NCBI GenBank assembly: GCA_028288165.1
Contig: JAQBOG010000024.1
Location: 62,001 to 126,000 of the forward strand
Reading direction: 5' to 3'
DNA: 64,000 nt
Origin: Sphingobacteriales bacterium
GTDB lineage: Bacteria; Bacteroidota; Bacteroidia; Sphingobacteriales; Sphingobacteriaceae
In this document: positions 9,280-18,052 of the stretch, piece by piece
How positions within the stretch are numbered: position 1 is the first letter of the stretch
How the letters are laid out: the number at the start of each line of letters is the position of its first letter
Translations under genes and position numbers: made by a program
The notes under the pieces: generated by a model
The model's database searches: none
Told to the model about the DNA's origin: nothing
What the model saw: only the letters and a program-made list of their open reading frames with translations

Positions 9280-10158
9280 TTAGACTGGAAGCCAATTGCA
9301 TGCTAAGAGCATTAAAAACTGTACAATCATTGTCCCATCAAGGTATAAAAAGTAGTAATATTCGTCCCTCTTCCAGCTTGATTTAAAAATTAACCAGCCA
9401 GTAAGCAAAACGGTAAGCATTATACCAAAGAAATTACGGTCAAAAGACGAGGTAAATAAAAAAAGTAAGATCAGGTAGGCGATTAATAAACCCTGACAAA
9501 CAAGATATGCATTTTTTTCGCCAACCATTACCGGGATGGTTTTGAGGGAACTATTCCGGTCTTGAAAAAGATCTCTAATATCAAACGGAACTGTAATGGC
9601 AGCGATAAACAGGAACCGCTTCGCTATCAATAACAATGTGTCTCGTGCTGGCGTAGTAACTGCCTGACTACTCTCTAACTCAAGTATTGGAAGCAGCACA
9701 CAACTAGCCGCCCATACCAATGCTATTAAAAACAATTTCAGTCCTGGGATATTTCTAATTCCAAATTTTTTATCCTGAAAAGTGAAAATGGGCAAGCTGT
9801 AGGTAATTGAAATTAGGCCCAAAAAAGCGATTAATATTTGTGATTGAAGTGAAAGGAATGTAACTAGAATCAAGCAGGATAATACAGCAATGAGCGTTAA
9901 GGATATCATGATCCGGTAGTGAGAAAATATCCACCTAACCCTTCTAAAAGGAGACTTTTCCGGATGTTTTGGTTTTGCTAAAAGAATGCTGAAGTTGTAT
10001 AAGGCCAGAGTTGAAAAAAACAAAAGCCTTAAAACATAATAATCGGGTTTTACATTTAGTAGCTGATACGTTACTAAGCCTTGAGCTACAGCACATAAAG
10101 CTATAAAGAGGTTGCTGAATAATAAAAAATCAAGCGTTTGCCGGAAGTATTTTATCAT
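9280..10158 (-). CDS. UbiA-like multi-pass membrane protein
   Basis: From the ATG at 10158 this is a 292-residue membrane protein with about eight hydrophobic segments. The motif TVPFDIRDLFQDRNSSLKT fits the second aspartate-rich motif of UbiA prenyltransferases (DxxxD, here DIRDLFQD). The first aspartate-rich motif (NDxxDxxxD) is not evident near NFSILLAK, so enzymatic activity is uncertain. A longer reading to 10254 would overlap the upstream metallophosphoesterase by 53 bases and add a non-hydrophobic leader, so the shorter start is chosen. Confidence 0.7.
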   Translation of the reverse strand: MIKYFRQTLDFLLFSNLFIALCAVAQGLVTYQLLNVKPDYYVLRLLFFSTLALYNFSILLAKPKHPEKSPFRRVRWIFSHYRIMISLTLIAVLSCLILVTFLSLQSQILIAFLGLISITYSLPIFTFQDKKFGIRNIPGLKLFLIALVWAASCVLLPILELESSQAVTTPARDTLLLIAKRFLFIAAITVPFDIRDLFQDRNSSLKTIPVMVGEKNAYLVCQGLLIAYLILLFLFTSSFDRNFFGIMLTVLLTGWLIFKSSWKRDEYYYFLYLDGTMIVQFLMLLACNWLPV

Positions 10159-10201
10159 TGATATAAGGGTAGCTATCAAATTAATAGACGTTCTCAGAAA
10201 T

Positions 10202-11467
10202 CTATGAATTGCTACTGCGTAATGTAAATATCGTAATTTCAGGTAAAATTCCAACTCTTCCCGGATATCCTAAAAATCCGTAACCAACATTAACGTACAA
10301 TTGTTGTTTGTTTACCTGATAAAAGCCTGCCCATTCATCGTATATATATTCTATCGGGCTCCACTGAAATTTTTCGGTTATCACACCAATTTGCATTCCG
10401 TGTGTATGGCCACTAAACATGGCATCAATTTGCGGATAATTTGGTAAAACCTGAGCTCGCCAATGTGATGGGTCATGAGATAATAGGAGCTTTACCGGAA
10501 GATCATCTGTGTTTTTTACAGCCAAATCCATCCGCCCATACTTCAAGAAACGCCCAGCTCCCCAATTTTCAATTCCTAAAATTCCAATTTCTTCTCCATC
10601 AATTTTTAAACGGCGGTTTTCGTTTAATAGTAAATCCCAACCCATGTTTTTATGAGTTACTTTCACCTCTCTTAAATTTTTGGCTTTCGCCGGAGATGGT
10701 TGCTTACCATAAAAGTAATCGCCATAGTCATGATTCCCTAATATGGAATAAACGCCTAGAGGAGCTTTAACTTTAGAAAAAATGTCCTGATAATCTCGCA
10801 TTTCTGATGCGATGTTATTAATAAGGTCGCCAGTAAAGAATATAAAATCTGGTTTCTCTGCTAATAGCATTTCAACACCACCTTTAACCGCTTTTTGATT
10901 ATAAAAACTTCCAGAATGAATATCGGAGATTTGCCCCATTTTAATGCCATCAAAAGCTTTTGGGAGGTTTAGTAAATACAAGGTTTTATGCTTTACGCGA
11001 TAATCATACGCTCCGGATGCAATACCATAAGTTAATGTAGCAAGAGGAACTGCAGCAATGGCAATACCTGCTTTTACTAAAAACTCTGAGCGAGGAATAG
11101 CGTCGTTGCTCGAAATTTTTTCCTGCTGTTTTGAAGCATGTTTTAACTGTGATTTTCTTTTAAACCAAATAAAACCTCTTCGTAAATCATCCAAAAGGAT
11201 AAAAAGCACAAAAAAGAATTTAGAAATATAAGTTAAAAAGAAAGCAACTAGAATTACAGACCTCAGCGATAGTTGGATATTGAAGTAAATGCCACAAAAA
11301 ACTCCCATAATGAGTAGGGCAGAATAAGCCCACCAAATAGAGGAAAAAAGTTTCCTTTGCCTACTTGTCCATTGAGATTTTACAGAAAGTACTGCTTTAA
11401 AAATATAGAAATCAATAATTATCAGCACGAGGCTGACAATTACCAACCCTAATACGCGGTTACCCAT
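10202..11467 (-). CDS. Membrane-anchored metallophosphoesterase (YaeI/YkuE-like)
   Basis: This 421-residue protein has about four N-terminal membrane segments (residues 4-110), a TAT-like or extra hydrophobic stretch near 130-150, and a calcineurin-like phosphoesterase domain (about 175-415). All metal-binding motifs are visible: GQISDIHSG, FFTGDLINN, LGNHDYGDY, LLSHDPSHW and FSGHTHGMQ. YaeI/YkuE relatives hydrolyse phosphoesters, including UDP-diacylglucosamine-type lipids in some cases. The substrate here is not known. It is likely co-transcribed with the downstream UbiA-like gene. Confidence 0.92.
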   Translation of the reverse strand: MGNRVLGLVIVSLVLIIIDFYIFKAVLSVKSQWTSRQRKLFSSIWWAYSALLIMGVFCGIYFNIQLSLRSVILVAFFLTYISKFFFVLFILLDDLRRGFIWFKRKSQLKHASKQQEKISSNDAIPRSEFLVKAGIAIAAVPLATLTYGIASGAYDYRVKHKTLYLLNLPKAFDGIKMGQISDIHSGSFYNQKAVKGGVEMLLAEKPDFIFFTGDLINNIASEMRDYQDIFSKVKAPLGVYSILGNHDYGDYFYGKQPSPAKAKNLREVKVTHKNMGWDLLLNENRRLKIDGEEIGILGIENWGAGRFLKYGRMDLAVKNTDDLPVKLLLSHDPSHWRAQVLPNYPQIDAMFSGHTHGMQIGVITEKFQWSPIEYIYDEWAGFYQVNKQQLYVNVGYGFLGYPGRVGILPEITIFTLRSSNS

Positions 11468-11514
11468 TTGATAATTAATTATTAGCCTAAAGGCAGTAAT
11501 GATAGGTTCAGGGA

Positions 11515-13023
11515 TTAATATCTACGACGAGAATTGTCATCATAATCATCGTCCTCATCACCAAACTCTGCGCTAAACAGGCTATTAAACATATCTGCAA
11601 AGGTAAAACCATTATCTAAGAAAGATTTACTTACCTGTGAATATTCTGCCAGGCCATGTAGCAGAAACTCCATGTACAAAAAGCGTTGATTTTCGGTGAG
11701 CTTATTATTGAACTGTTTTATTACCGCATTCAATCCTGGTATAGAACTTAAAGCGGCTTTATATTTTTGTTCAGAAAGATCATCCAAAATACTTATGTTA
11801 TTTCCTGAACCAAACCAATTTACGATTTCGCTGTAAGGATTGGCTGTTTTTGACTTCTTTGCTTTTTCAGGATCTGGGAAATATTTAACCATCATCGTTT
11901 TTACTGCCTTACCAATTAAGGTATTGGCAACTTTTGCTGGCCCTTCTAACTCACCTTCATACACTAATTCTATTTTTCCGGTAATGGCAGGGATTACTCC
12001 AAGGAAATCTGAAATACGAACAAAAGTGCTTTTCTCATCATTTATAAGCATTCGTCGTTCTGCGTTACTAATTAAATTTTCGTAAGCCGATATGGTTAAA
12101 CGAGCTGAAACGCCTGATTTTTTATCAATATATTCAGAGTTTCGAGCCTCGAAGGCGATTTGCTCAATCATATCTTTAACCAAACTATCAGCCTCGATAC
12201 TTTTCTTTTGGCTGCTAGTTAAGGAGGCTTCCTGCTCGGTAATTAAGCGGGAAGTTTCTATGTTACGAGGATAATGAGTCAAAATCTGACTTTCAATCCG
12301 ATCTTTAAGTGGCGTAACAATAGCCCCGCGGTTGGTATAATCTTCTGGGTTTGCGGTAAATACAAATTGCAGATCGAGCGGTAAGCGCAATTTAAAACCG
12401 CGTATTTGTATATCCTTTTCTTGTAAGATGTTGAATAGCGCTACCTGAATTCTGGCTTGTAAATCAGGCAATTCATTAATAACAAAAATGCCACGATGTG
12501 CACGAGGTATCAATCCAAAATGAATTACTCGTTCATCCGAATATGTTAATTTTAAAGTTGCGGCTTTGATTGGATCCACGTCACCAATTAAATCTGCAAC
12601 GGTAACATCTGGAGTTGCTAATTTCTCAGTATATCTTTCCGAACGATGCAGCCACGCAATTGGCGTTTCATCTCCTTTGGTTTCAATCTCATTTCTTCCA
12701 AACCAAGTAATTGGTGATAAAGGATCATCAAACAACTCTGCACCTTCTATATAAGGCACAAATTCATCCAAAAGATTAATCATTAAACGGGCAATACGAG
12801 TTTTAGCCTGGCCTCTTAATCCTAAAAGCAAAATATTATGCTGAGACAGTATCGCGGTTTGCAAATCTGGGATTACGGTATCTTCATAACCAATGATTCC
12901 TTCAAAGCCAGCGTCTTTATTTTTTAGCTGTTTAATTAAGTTCTCACGTAGTTCTTCTTTTACAGTTCGTGGTTTGTAACCGGATGCTTTTAACTCTTTT
13001 AATGTTTTTATATCTTGATTCAT
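11515..13023 (-). CDS. MoxR-like AAA+ ATPase (magnesium-chelatase-like)
   Basis: This 502-residue AAA+ protein pairs with the VWA gene upstream. The nucleotide-binding loop is GLRGQAKT, with Ala where the invariant Gly before Lys is usual. The Walker B strand is FVINELPDL, with Asn in place of Asp. TANPEDYTNRG and PLKDRIESQ fit sensor 1 and the arginine-finger region of magnesium-chelatase/MoxR proteins. From memory the NELPDL form is typical of this branch, so it is probably active. Such ATPases work with VWA proteins as chaperones or metal-insertion factors. The client is unknown. Confidence 0.88.
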   Translation of the reverse strand: MNQDIKTLKELKASGYKPRTVKEELRENLIKQLKNKDAGFEGIIGYEDTVIPDLQTAILSQHNILLLGLRGQAKTRIARLMINLLDEFVPYIEGAELFDDPLSPITWFGRNEIETKGDETPIAWLHRSERYTEKLATPDVTVADLIGDVDPIKAATLKLTYSDERVIHFGLIPRAHRGIFVINELPDLQARIQVALFNILQEKDIQIRGFKLRLPLDLQFVFTANPEDYTNRGAIVTPLKDRIESQILTHYPRNIETSRLITEQEASLTSSQKKSIEADSLVKDMIEQIAFEARNSEYIDKKSGVSARLTISAYENLISNAERRMLINDEKSTFVRISDFLGVIPAITGKIELVYEGELEGPAKVANTLIGKAVKTMMVKYFPDPEKAKKSKTANPYSEIVNWFGSGNNISILDDLSEQKYKAALSSIPGLNAVIKQFNNKLTENQRFLYMEFLLHGLAEYSQVSKSFLDNGFTFADMFNSLFSAEFGDEDDDYDDNSRRRY

Positions 13024-13029
13024 GTATTT

Positions 13030-13205
13030 TTTTTACTAGGATTTCACCGATTCAATATGATTTCACGGATTCAACTTGATATTTTTTTGTTAATGTTAGA
13101 CCGAAAGTCTGAAAATCAGAAGACGGAAAGCTGTATCGTATCACTTTGAACTCTTAGTGAAAAACAACTGATAGTCTTAACTCTAGTTATTCGGACTTCC
13201 CGACT
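13030..13205. repeat. Short-word repeat spacer
   Basis: The spacer between the AAA+ and VWA genes is made of short repeated words. It holds GATTTCACCGATTC and GATTTCACGGATTC in tandem near 13040-13075. Further on are CGAAAGTCTGAAAATCAGA and the complementary-looking TTCGGACTTCCCGACTTCTC near 13105 and 13190, which can pair across the spacer. No gene or promoter is evident. Confidence 0.6.
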
Positions 13206-13207
13206 TC

Positions 13208-14308
13208 TCACCTCACAGTTCTTCTTCTGTTTTTTATATAATCTTCAAAAATGTATTCGCCCAAACCGTTAAGTGAGCTGTAAAATGCCTTTCCGCTATT
13301 TATTTCCGTGAATTGACGCACGAATTGTTGCAAGTAAGGGTCTTTAGCAATCATAAATGTAGTAATTGGGATATTTAAGCGTTTGCATTGAGCTGCCATA
13401 TTGAGTGTTTTGCTGACTACTTTTCGATCAAGTCCGATGCTATTTTTATAATATTTATTTCCTTCTTTCAGGCAGGTTGGCTTGCCGTCAGTAATCATGA
13501 AAATTTGTTTATTATGAGTTTTCCTTCTTCTTAATAAATCAACTGCAAGTTCTAAGCCGGCGTAGGTATTTGTATGGTATGGGCCTACTTGCAAGTAAGG
13601 AAGATCTTTTAAGGTAATCGGCCAGGCATCATTTCCAAAAACCACAATATCTAAAGTGTCTTTCGGATATTTAGTGTTAATTAATTCGGCTAAGGCCATG
13701 GCAACTTTTTTTGCTGGTGTAATTCGGTCTTCGCCATACAAAATCATTGAATGGGAAATGTCGATCATCAAAACGGTTGAAGTAAGTGTTTTGTAATCCT
13801 TTTCCTCTACCTCCAAATCACGTTCAGTCATGGTGAAATCCCCGATGCCGTGATTGATCTGAGCGTTGTGAATAGATGCCGTCATATCTATTTGATCCAG
13901 GCTATCTCCAAATTGGTATTCACGACGGTCGGCATTTTTTTCTTCACCTAATCCCGATAGGTTTGAATTGTGATCTCCTTTGCCAGACTTTTTGAGCTTT
14001 CCAAAAATTTCTTCTAAGGCTGATTTACGAATGCTCTGTTCTGTTTTGCCCGTTATTTTAAATCCTCCCGGGTTTTGATCGTCATTATCGAGGTAACCTT
14101 TTTTCTTCAGGTCATCAATAAAATCGCCCATTCCATATTCATTGCTAGTAAGATTGTATTGCTTATCTAACTCATTCATCCATGCCAATGCTTCATTAGC
14201 ATCTCCAGATGTGTAATTAAGTAATTCTAAGAATACTTTTAATAGCTCATCAAACCCGCCTTTTGGAATTTCATTCGGTGTGAATTTTGAGAATTCATGT
14301 CCTCTCAT
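13208..14308 (-). CDS. VWA-domain protein
   Basis: This 366-residue protein has a C-terminal von Willebrand factor A domain with a complete MIDAS metal site: DISHS (DxSxS), a threonine in YHTNTYAG, and the aspartate in MITDGKPT. The N-terminal half is charged and helical and may contact the ATPase. It is upstream of the AAA+ gene on the same strand with a 184-base spacer, the usual MoxR-VWA arrangement. The role is probably remodelling or metal-assisted maturation of an unknown protein complex. Confidence 0.88.
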   Translation of the reverse strand: MRGHEFSKFTPNEIPKGGFDELLKVFLELLNYTSGDANEALAWMNELDKQYNLTSNEYGMGDFIDDLKKKGYLDNDDQNPGGFKITGKTEQSIRKSALEEIFGKLKKSGKGDHNSNLSGLGEEKNADRREYQFGDSLDQIDMTASIHNAQINHGIGDFTMTERDLEVEEKDYKTLTSTVLMIDISHSMILYGEDRITPAKKVAMALAELINTKYPKDTLDIVVFGNDAWPITLKDLPYLQVGPYHTNTYAGLELAVDLLRRRKTHNKQIFMITDGKPTCLKEGNKYYKNSIGLDRKVVSKTLNMAAQCKRLNIPITTFMIAKDPYLQQFVRQFTEINSGKAFYSSLNGLGEYIFEDYIKNRRRTVR

Positions 14309-14466
14309 ACTATGCCCTTCTAATTGAATTAACGAGATAACTAAGTTAAAAGTTTTGTAAGGCAGAATTTATCTTATTGATTAGATCTGCGAAGTTTTTA
14401 CATTAGAATAACAGGACTTGAGAAGCAAAATGATGCCAGAGTTTACTGGTATTGAAGCATTTTACA

Positions 14467-15351
14467 TTATGATGAAGAACGGATTTTATTTATCTCATCT
14501 AATTTATAAATAGGATTAGCTCCCCGGTTACTCGCCACAAAAGCGCCCATACAGCAAGCATCATTTAAGGCCTTCCCAATGGGGAGATTTTTAAGCAAAC
14601 TGCCAATAAAAGTGGCTAAAAAAGCATCGCCAGAGCCTACTGTATCAACAACATCCACTACATACCCTGGATGTTCGTAAAAATCATTGTCATATAATAT
14701 AATGGCTCCTTTATCGCCCCTTGTAACACAAACCTTCGTGCAGTTCAGGATGTCGGCAAGATGAAGGATTTTATCGTGCAGGCGAAATACATCACTTTGT
14801 GTACTTGTTAATATATCAAGCTCCTCGTCATTTACTTTAATAACGTCTGCCAGCACCGCTAATTCTTTAATGGCAGCAATTGAATAGTGTGGGGCTCTTA
14901 AATTGATATCAAACACTTTTAAGGCTTTGCTATTCTGCAGCAAATATATAAGCGTATTTTTTGTTTTATCATGCCGACAAGCAAGACTGCCAAAAACAAT
15001 TACGTTAGCTTGATTCGCAGCGTCAACCAGTTCAGGTGTGATGCATATGTTATCCCAGGAAACTGGAGAGGGTATAATGTACGTTGCCTGATGTTGTTCA
15101 TTTAATTTAACGGTTACTACACAGGTTTTTAGGTTATCCCCCTGAATTAAGGATGAGTAAATTTCATTTTCTTTCAGAAACTTGATTAGATCTTCGCCCT
15201 CTGTGTCTGCTCCTATGCTGGTGGCTATCAACGCATTTAAGCCTTGTTGCTTCAAGTGCATAGCTACATTCATTGGTGCTCCGCCAGGTTTTTTTTCGTT
15301 TTTAAAGGTATCCCATAAAACCTCTCCAAAACATAATATAGATTCAGGCAT
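14467..15351 (-). CDS. PfkB-family carbohydrate kinase (fructokinase-like)
   Basis: This 294-residue kinase has the PfkB signatures: GGAPMNVAMHLKQQG near the N-terminus and DTVGSGDAFLATF at the C-terminus, with catalytic base D242. The opening CFGEVLWDTF and the 'PGGAP' motif are typical of bacterial fructokinases, which phosphorylate fructose with ATP. Substrate is inferred from family resemblance only. It is a single minus-strand gene with no sugar transporter or hydrolase beside it. Confidence 0.88.
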   Translation of the reverse strand: MPESILCFGEVLWDTFKNEKKPGGAPMNVAMHLKQQGLNALIATSIGADTEGEDLIKFLKENEIYSSLIQGDNLKTCVVTVKLNEQHQATYIIPSPVSWDNICITPELVDAANQANVIVFGSLACRHDKTKNTLIYLLQNSKALKVFDINLRAPHYSIAAIKELAVLADVIKVNDEELDILTSTQSDVFRLHDKILHLADILNCTKVCVTRGDKGAIILYDNDFYEHPGYVVDVVDTVGSGDAFLATFIGSLLKNLPIGKALNDACCMGAFVASNRGANPIYKLDEINKIRSSS

Positions 15352-15467
15352 GATAAAAATTTTGCGACTTCAATGTAACAGTTCTATTTTAATTACCAAA
15401 GTGGGCTTTGTTTAATTTGGTATTCCACTAGTTTTTTCATTATGCCTAAAGGAGATAAGCATATAGC

Positions 15468-16349
15468 TTATTTGGGTTTGCTATTGCTTAAAGCTATGTC
15501 AGCTCTTTTGTGAGCCAGTTCTTCTTTCCAACTCATGTAGGTGGAGGCATAGTTTCTTTTCATGATGTCGTCAAATTTTCTTTGCAGTGTTAGGTTATAT
15601 AAACTTTTTGCCTTAACCAGCCATGATTTATCCCAAGCCCGAAGAGAAATTGAGAATGATCCGTCCAGATATTTCATCCAGTGCCAGTATCCGGTAGGCA
15701 TAAATAAGGTATCGCCATGTTCTAAAATACCCTGTTGCCCTTCAATTCCCTTTAATGCAGGGAACTTTTCAAAATCTGGATTTTCAATATCATAATCTTC
15801 CAGGGCGTAGGTTGCAAACGGTATACAGTATAAACGGTCTTTCCATTTATTTTCAAACAGAATGATTTTTTTACGACCATGAAAATGTGTGTGGAATATA
15901 TGAGCGAGATCTATGTCGTAATGAAGAAAAGTCACTGACCCTTTACCGCCAAAAAACATATTGGGATAACTGTCTAAAAAACCACCCATTAAATTTTTAG
16001 GAGCTCTATAATCATCTAGTAATTGAGGGGCGTATTTTATCGGATCAAATAAGAAAATGCGAAGATCGGTAGGTTTGTTTTGAATGAGATCTACATACTC
16101 TGAAAATTTCATTTCTCCTGCAGATGCATTAATTGGTTTAGAAGGATCTGCTTTAGAACTATCATATAACGGTACAATCAGATCGCCAACGGTATCTTTC
16201 AAATAATCGAAAGTCCACTTCGTAAAAGCAGGCCAATTTCTAGCCAGATTTTTAATTATTAACGGTTTACGTGTGTTAAGATATTTGTTAACGAAACTAT
16301 CTTTACTGATGTTGTCAACTATATCAATGGGTTTCAACAAAATTCCCAT
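15468..16349 (-). CDS. Cupin-like JmjC-domain protein (putative Fe(II)/2-oxoglutarate oxygenase)
   Basis: This 293-residue protein fits the cupin_8/JmjC family related to FIH and tRNA-modifying TYW5. The iron triad is visible as H143 and D145 in FLHYDID and H223 in TGYWHWMKY, and the opening RKPLIIKNLARNWPAF is the family's N-terminal motif. Members hydroxylate protein side chains or other substrates using 2-oxoglutarate and oxygen. The substrate is unknown. It is downstream of the fasciclin gene but separated from it by a terminator. Confidence 0.88.
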   Translation of the reverse strand: MGILLKPIDIVDNISKDSFVNKYLNTRKPLIIKNLARNWPAFTKWTFDYLKDTVGDLIVPLYDSSKADPSKPINASAGEMKFSEYVDLIQNKPTDLRIFLFDPIKYAPQLLDDYRAPKNLMGGFLDSYPNMFFGGKGSVTFLHYDIDLAHIFHTHFHGRKKIILFENKWKDRLYCIPFATYALEDYDIENPDFEKFPALKGIEGQQGILEHGDTLFMPTGYWHWMKYLDGSFSISLRAWDKSWLVKAKSLYNLTLQRKFDDIMKRNYASTYMSWKEELAHKRADIALSNSKPK

Positions 16350-16420
16350 GGCTTGGATATTTTGATATTAAAATTAGATAATTGTTATTTTTCTATTAAA
16401 TATATCTGTCATCAGAAAAT

Positions 16421-16458
16421 AAAAAAACCCGGCGGATGAGCATCTTGTCGGGTTTCCG
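16421..16458 (-). terminator. Rho-independent terminator after the fasciclin gene
   Basis: On the minus strand AAACCCGACAAG, a loop and GCCGGGTTTTTTTA form a hairpin followed by a T run. It lies just after the fasciclin stop codon and before the JmjC gene start. Confidence 0.85.
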
Positions 16459-16473
16459 AGTATTAATTTAAAC

Positions 16474-17025
16474 TTAGTTAGGTAATAATACAGTATCAAC
16501 CACGTGTATAACACCGTTACTTTGAAAAACATCAGAAATAGTAATAGTTGAAGTTCCGCCCTTTTCATCAGTAAGGATTAAAACTTGACCTTTCATAGAT
16601 GCGGTTAAAATCCCACCACTAACAGTCTGGAATTCAGCCTTGCCTTTACCAGCTTTAATAGCTTGTGCGATAGACACTGCGCTATGGTTGCCAGCTACTA
16701 CATGGTAAGTTAAAATTTTCGTTAATGTTGCTTTGCTTTCTGGTTTAACCAATGTTTCCACAGTACCGGCAGGTAATTTATCAAAGGCGGCATTTGTTGG
16801 TGCAAATACGGTAAACGGGCCAGCAGTTTTTAATGTTTCTACCAAACCTGCAGCAGTTACAGCAGCTACTAAAGTGGTGTGATCTTTTGAATTTACAACG
16901 TTGTCAACAATGTCTTTTGTTGGATACATAGCAGCACCGCCAACCATTTTAGTTTTTTGTGCGAATGTTTGAGTGCTGATTGCAGAAGCTACTAAAGCAA
17001 CAGCTAAAATTATTAATTTTTTCAT
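16474..17025 (-). CDS. Secreted fasciclin (FAS1) domain protein
   Basis: From the ATG at 17025 this is a 183-residue protein with a clear signal peptide (MKKLIILAVALVASAIST, cleavage near TFAQ) and one FAS1 domain. The H1 motif FTVFAPTNAAFDKLP, the central YHVVAG and the H2 motif GVIHVVDTVLLP are all present. FAS1 domains mediate adhesion or bind extracellular partners. The open frame extends upstream to 17118, but that part lacks a signal sequence and crosses a likely leader, so it is left out. The leader holds small hairpins (CCAGA/TCTGG and GTAATT/AATTAC). Confidence 0.92.
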   Translation of the reverse strand: MKKLIILAVALVASAISTQTFAQKTKMVGGAAMYPTKDIVDNVVNSKDHTTLVAAVTAAGLVETLKTAGPFTVFAPTNAAFDKLPAGTVETLVKPESKATLTKILTYHVVAGNHSAVSIAQAIKAGKGKAEFQTVSGGILTASMKGQVLILTDEKGGTSTITISDVFQSNGVIHVVDTVLLPN

Positions 17026-17125
17026 TTTAATATTGTTTTGGTTTTTTATTTGTAATTGTGAAGAATTACGGCAACCAGAACTGTCTGGATTTCCAAAAAA
17101 TAAAAAAATAATAATCAACCGTTTA

Positions 17126-17917
17126 TCAGGTTACTTTGGCTTTACGAATATAATTTGAAAACACTTTTGGAAAAAAACGTTTTAACAAAACGCCATATTT
17201 TTCTTTACCGCCGAAAAATATTTCTTCTTTTTTCTTCTCAATTGCCTTTATGATGAGCTGAGCACACTCTGCTGGTTCCATGGCATCTTGCATGATTTCA
17301 TCCATCTTATTTTGAGCGTCTCCGTCGCCAGTAAGCGCATTTAGGGTCACATTCGTTTTTACGAAGCCTGGGCAAACAAGTGTGATGTGGATATTTTTAT
17401 CAAACACTTCCGAACGCATGGAATCGAAATAACCATGTAAAGCATGTTTAGAAGCAGAGTATGATGATCGGAATTTTGTTCCGAATTTGCCCACCAAACT
17501 GCTGATAACAACCACATGGCCACCGCCTTGTTTAATCATTGCTGGTACTACTGTTTGAGTTAAAGCAATCGTTCCAAAGTAGTTAACATTCATGATTTTT
17601 TTAGCAACATCTAACGATGTCTCTAAGGCAGTTGCTCGCTGGCTAATACCTCCGCAATGAATCAAAATATCAATCCGGTCATAAATTCGTAGGGCGTCTG
17701 ATGCTTTTTCTGCTAACGTTTCCGTTTGCTCAAGATCCAATGTTAACACGTGTATATCAATGGGATTCTTTTTGCAATTTTGCTTTACCTGGTATAGGTT
17801 GTCACGGTTTCTGGCTGATATAATGAGCTTTGCTCCTAAGTCATTAAAAGCGAAAACTAATGCTTCGCCAATTCCGCTTGAAGCTCCGGTAATCCAAACA
17901 ACTTTATTGGTCATCAT
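17126..17917 (-). CDS. Short-chain dehydrogenase/reductase
   Basis: This 263-residue enzyme is a classical SDR. It has the nucleotide-binding motif TGASSGIG (residues 10-17), a CGG replacing the usual NAG at 88-90, catalytic S140, and Y153/K157 in YSASK. The sequence after the active site (CPGFVKTNVTLNAL) resembles the DHRS7-like group that acts on lipid or steroid-like alcohols and ketones. The substrate is unknown. NADP preference is suggested by Arg in SARNRDN after the second strand. Confidence 0.92.
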   Translation of the reverse strand: MMTNKVVWITGASSGIGEALVFAFNDLGAKLIISARNRDNLYQVKQNCKKNPIDIHVLTLDLEQTETLAEKASDALRIYDRIDILIHCGGISQRATALETSLDVAKKIMNVNYFGTIALTQTVVPAMIKQGGGHVVVISSLVGKFGTKFRSSYSASKHALHGYFDSMRSEVFDKNIHITLVCPGFVKTNVTLNALTGDGDAQNKMDEIMQDAMEPAECAQLIIKAIEKKKEEIFFGGKEKYGVLLKRFFPKVFSNYIRKAKVT

Positions 17918-17929
17918 TTAGGGATGTTA

Positions 17930-18005
17930 GATATTAGATGTGAGATAATAGAAGTTAGATAATAGATGTGAGATATTAGATTTGAGATGTGAGAAGTTAG
18001 AGAAT
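17930..18005. repeat. Short-word repeat spacer (TTAGATGTGAGATA type)
   Basis: About 75 bases upstream of the SDR gene are built from variants of the words TTAGATGTGAGATA, ATAGAAGTTAGATA and TTTGAGATGTGAGA. Nearly the same words, on the other strand, form the spacer at about 46,700-46,750. This looks like low-complexity sequence made by duplication. It is not a gene. Confidence 0.7.
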
Positions 18006-18052
18006 TTTTCTTAACAAATTGTTTAAAGATCACCTGGTACTGCTATGTCCGA

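Noticed and set aside
16374-16568. 64-codon minus-strand frame across the fasciclin 3' end
   Set aside because: It overlaps the end of a well-supported gene and a terminator.
17026-17118. N-terminal extension of the fasciclin protein
   Set aside because: A standard signal peptide begins at 17025, and the extension holds leader hairpins.
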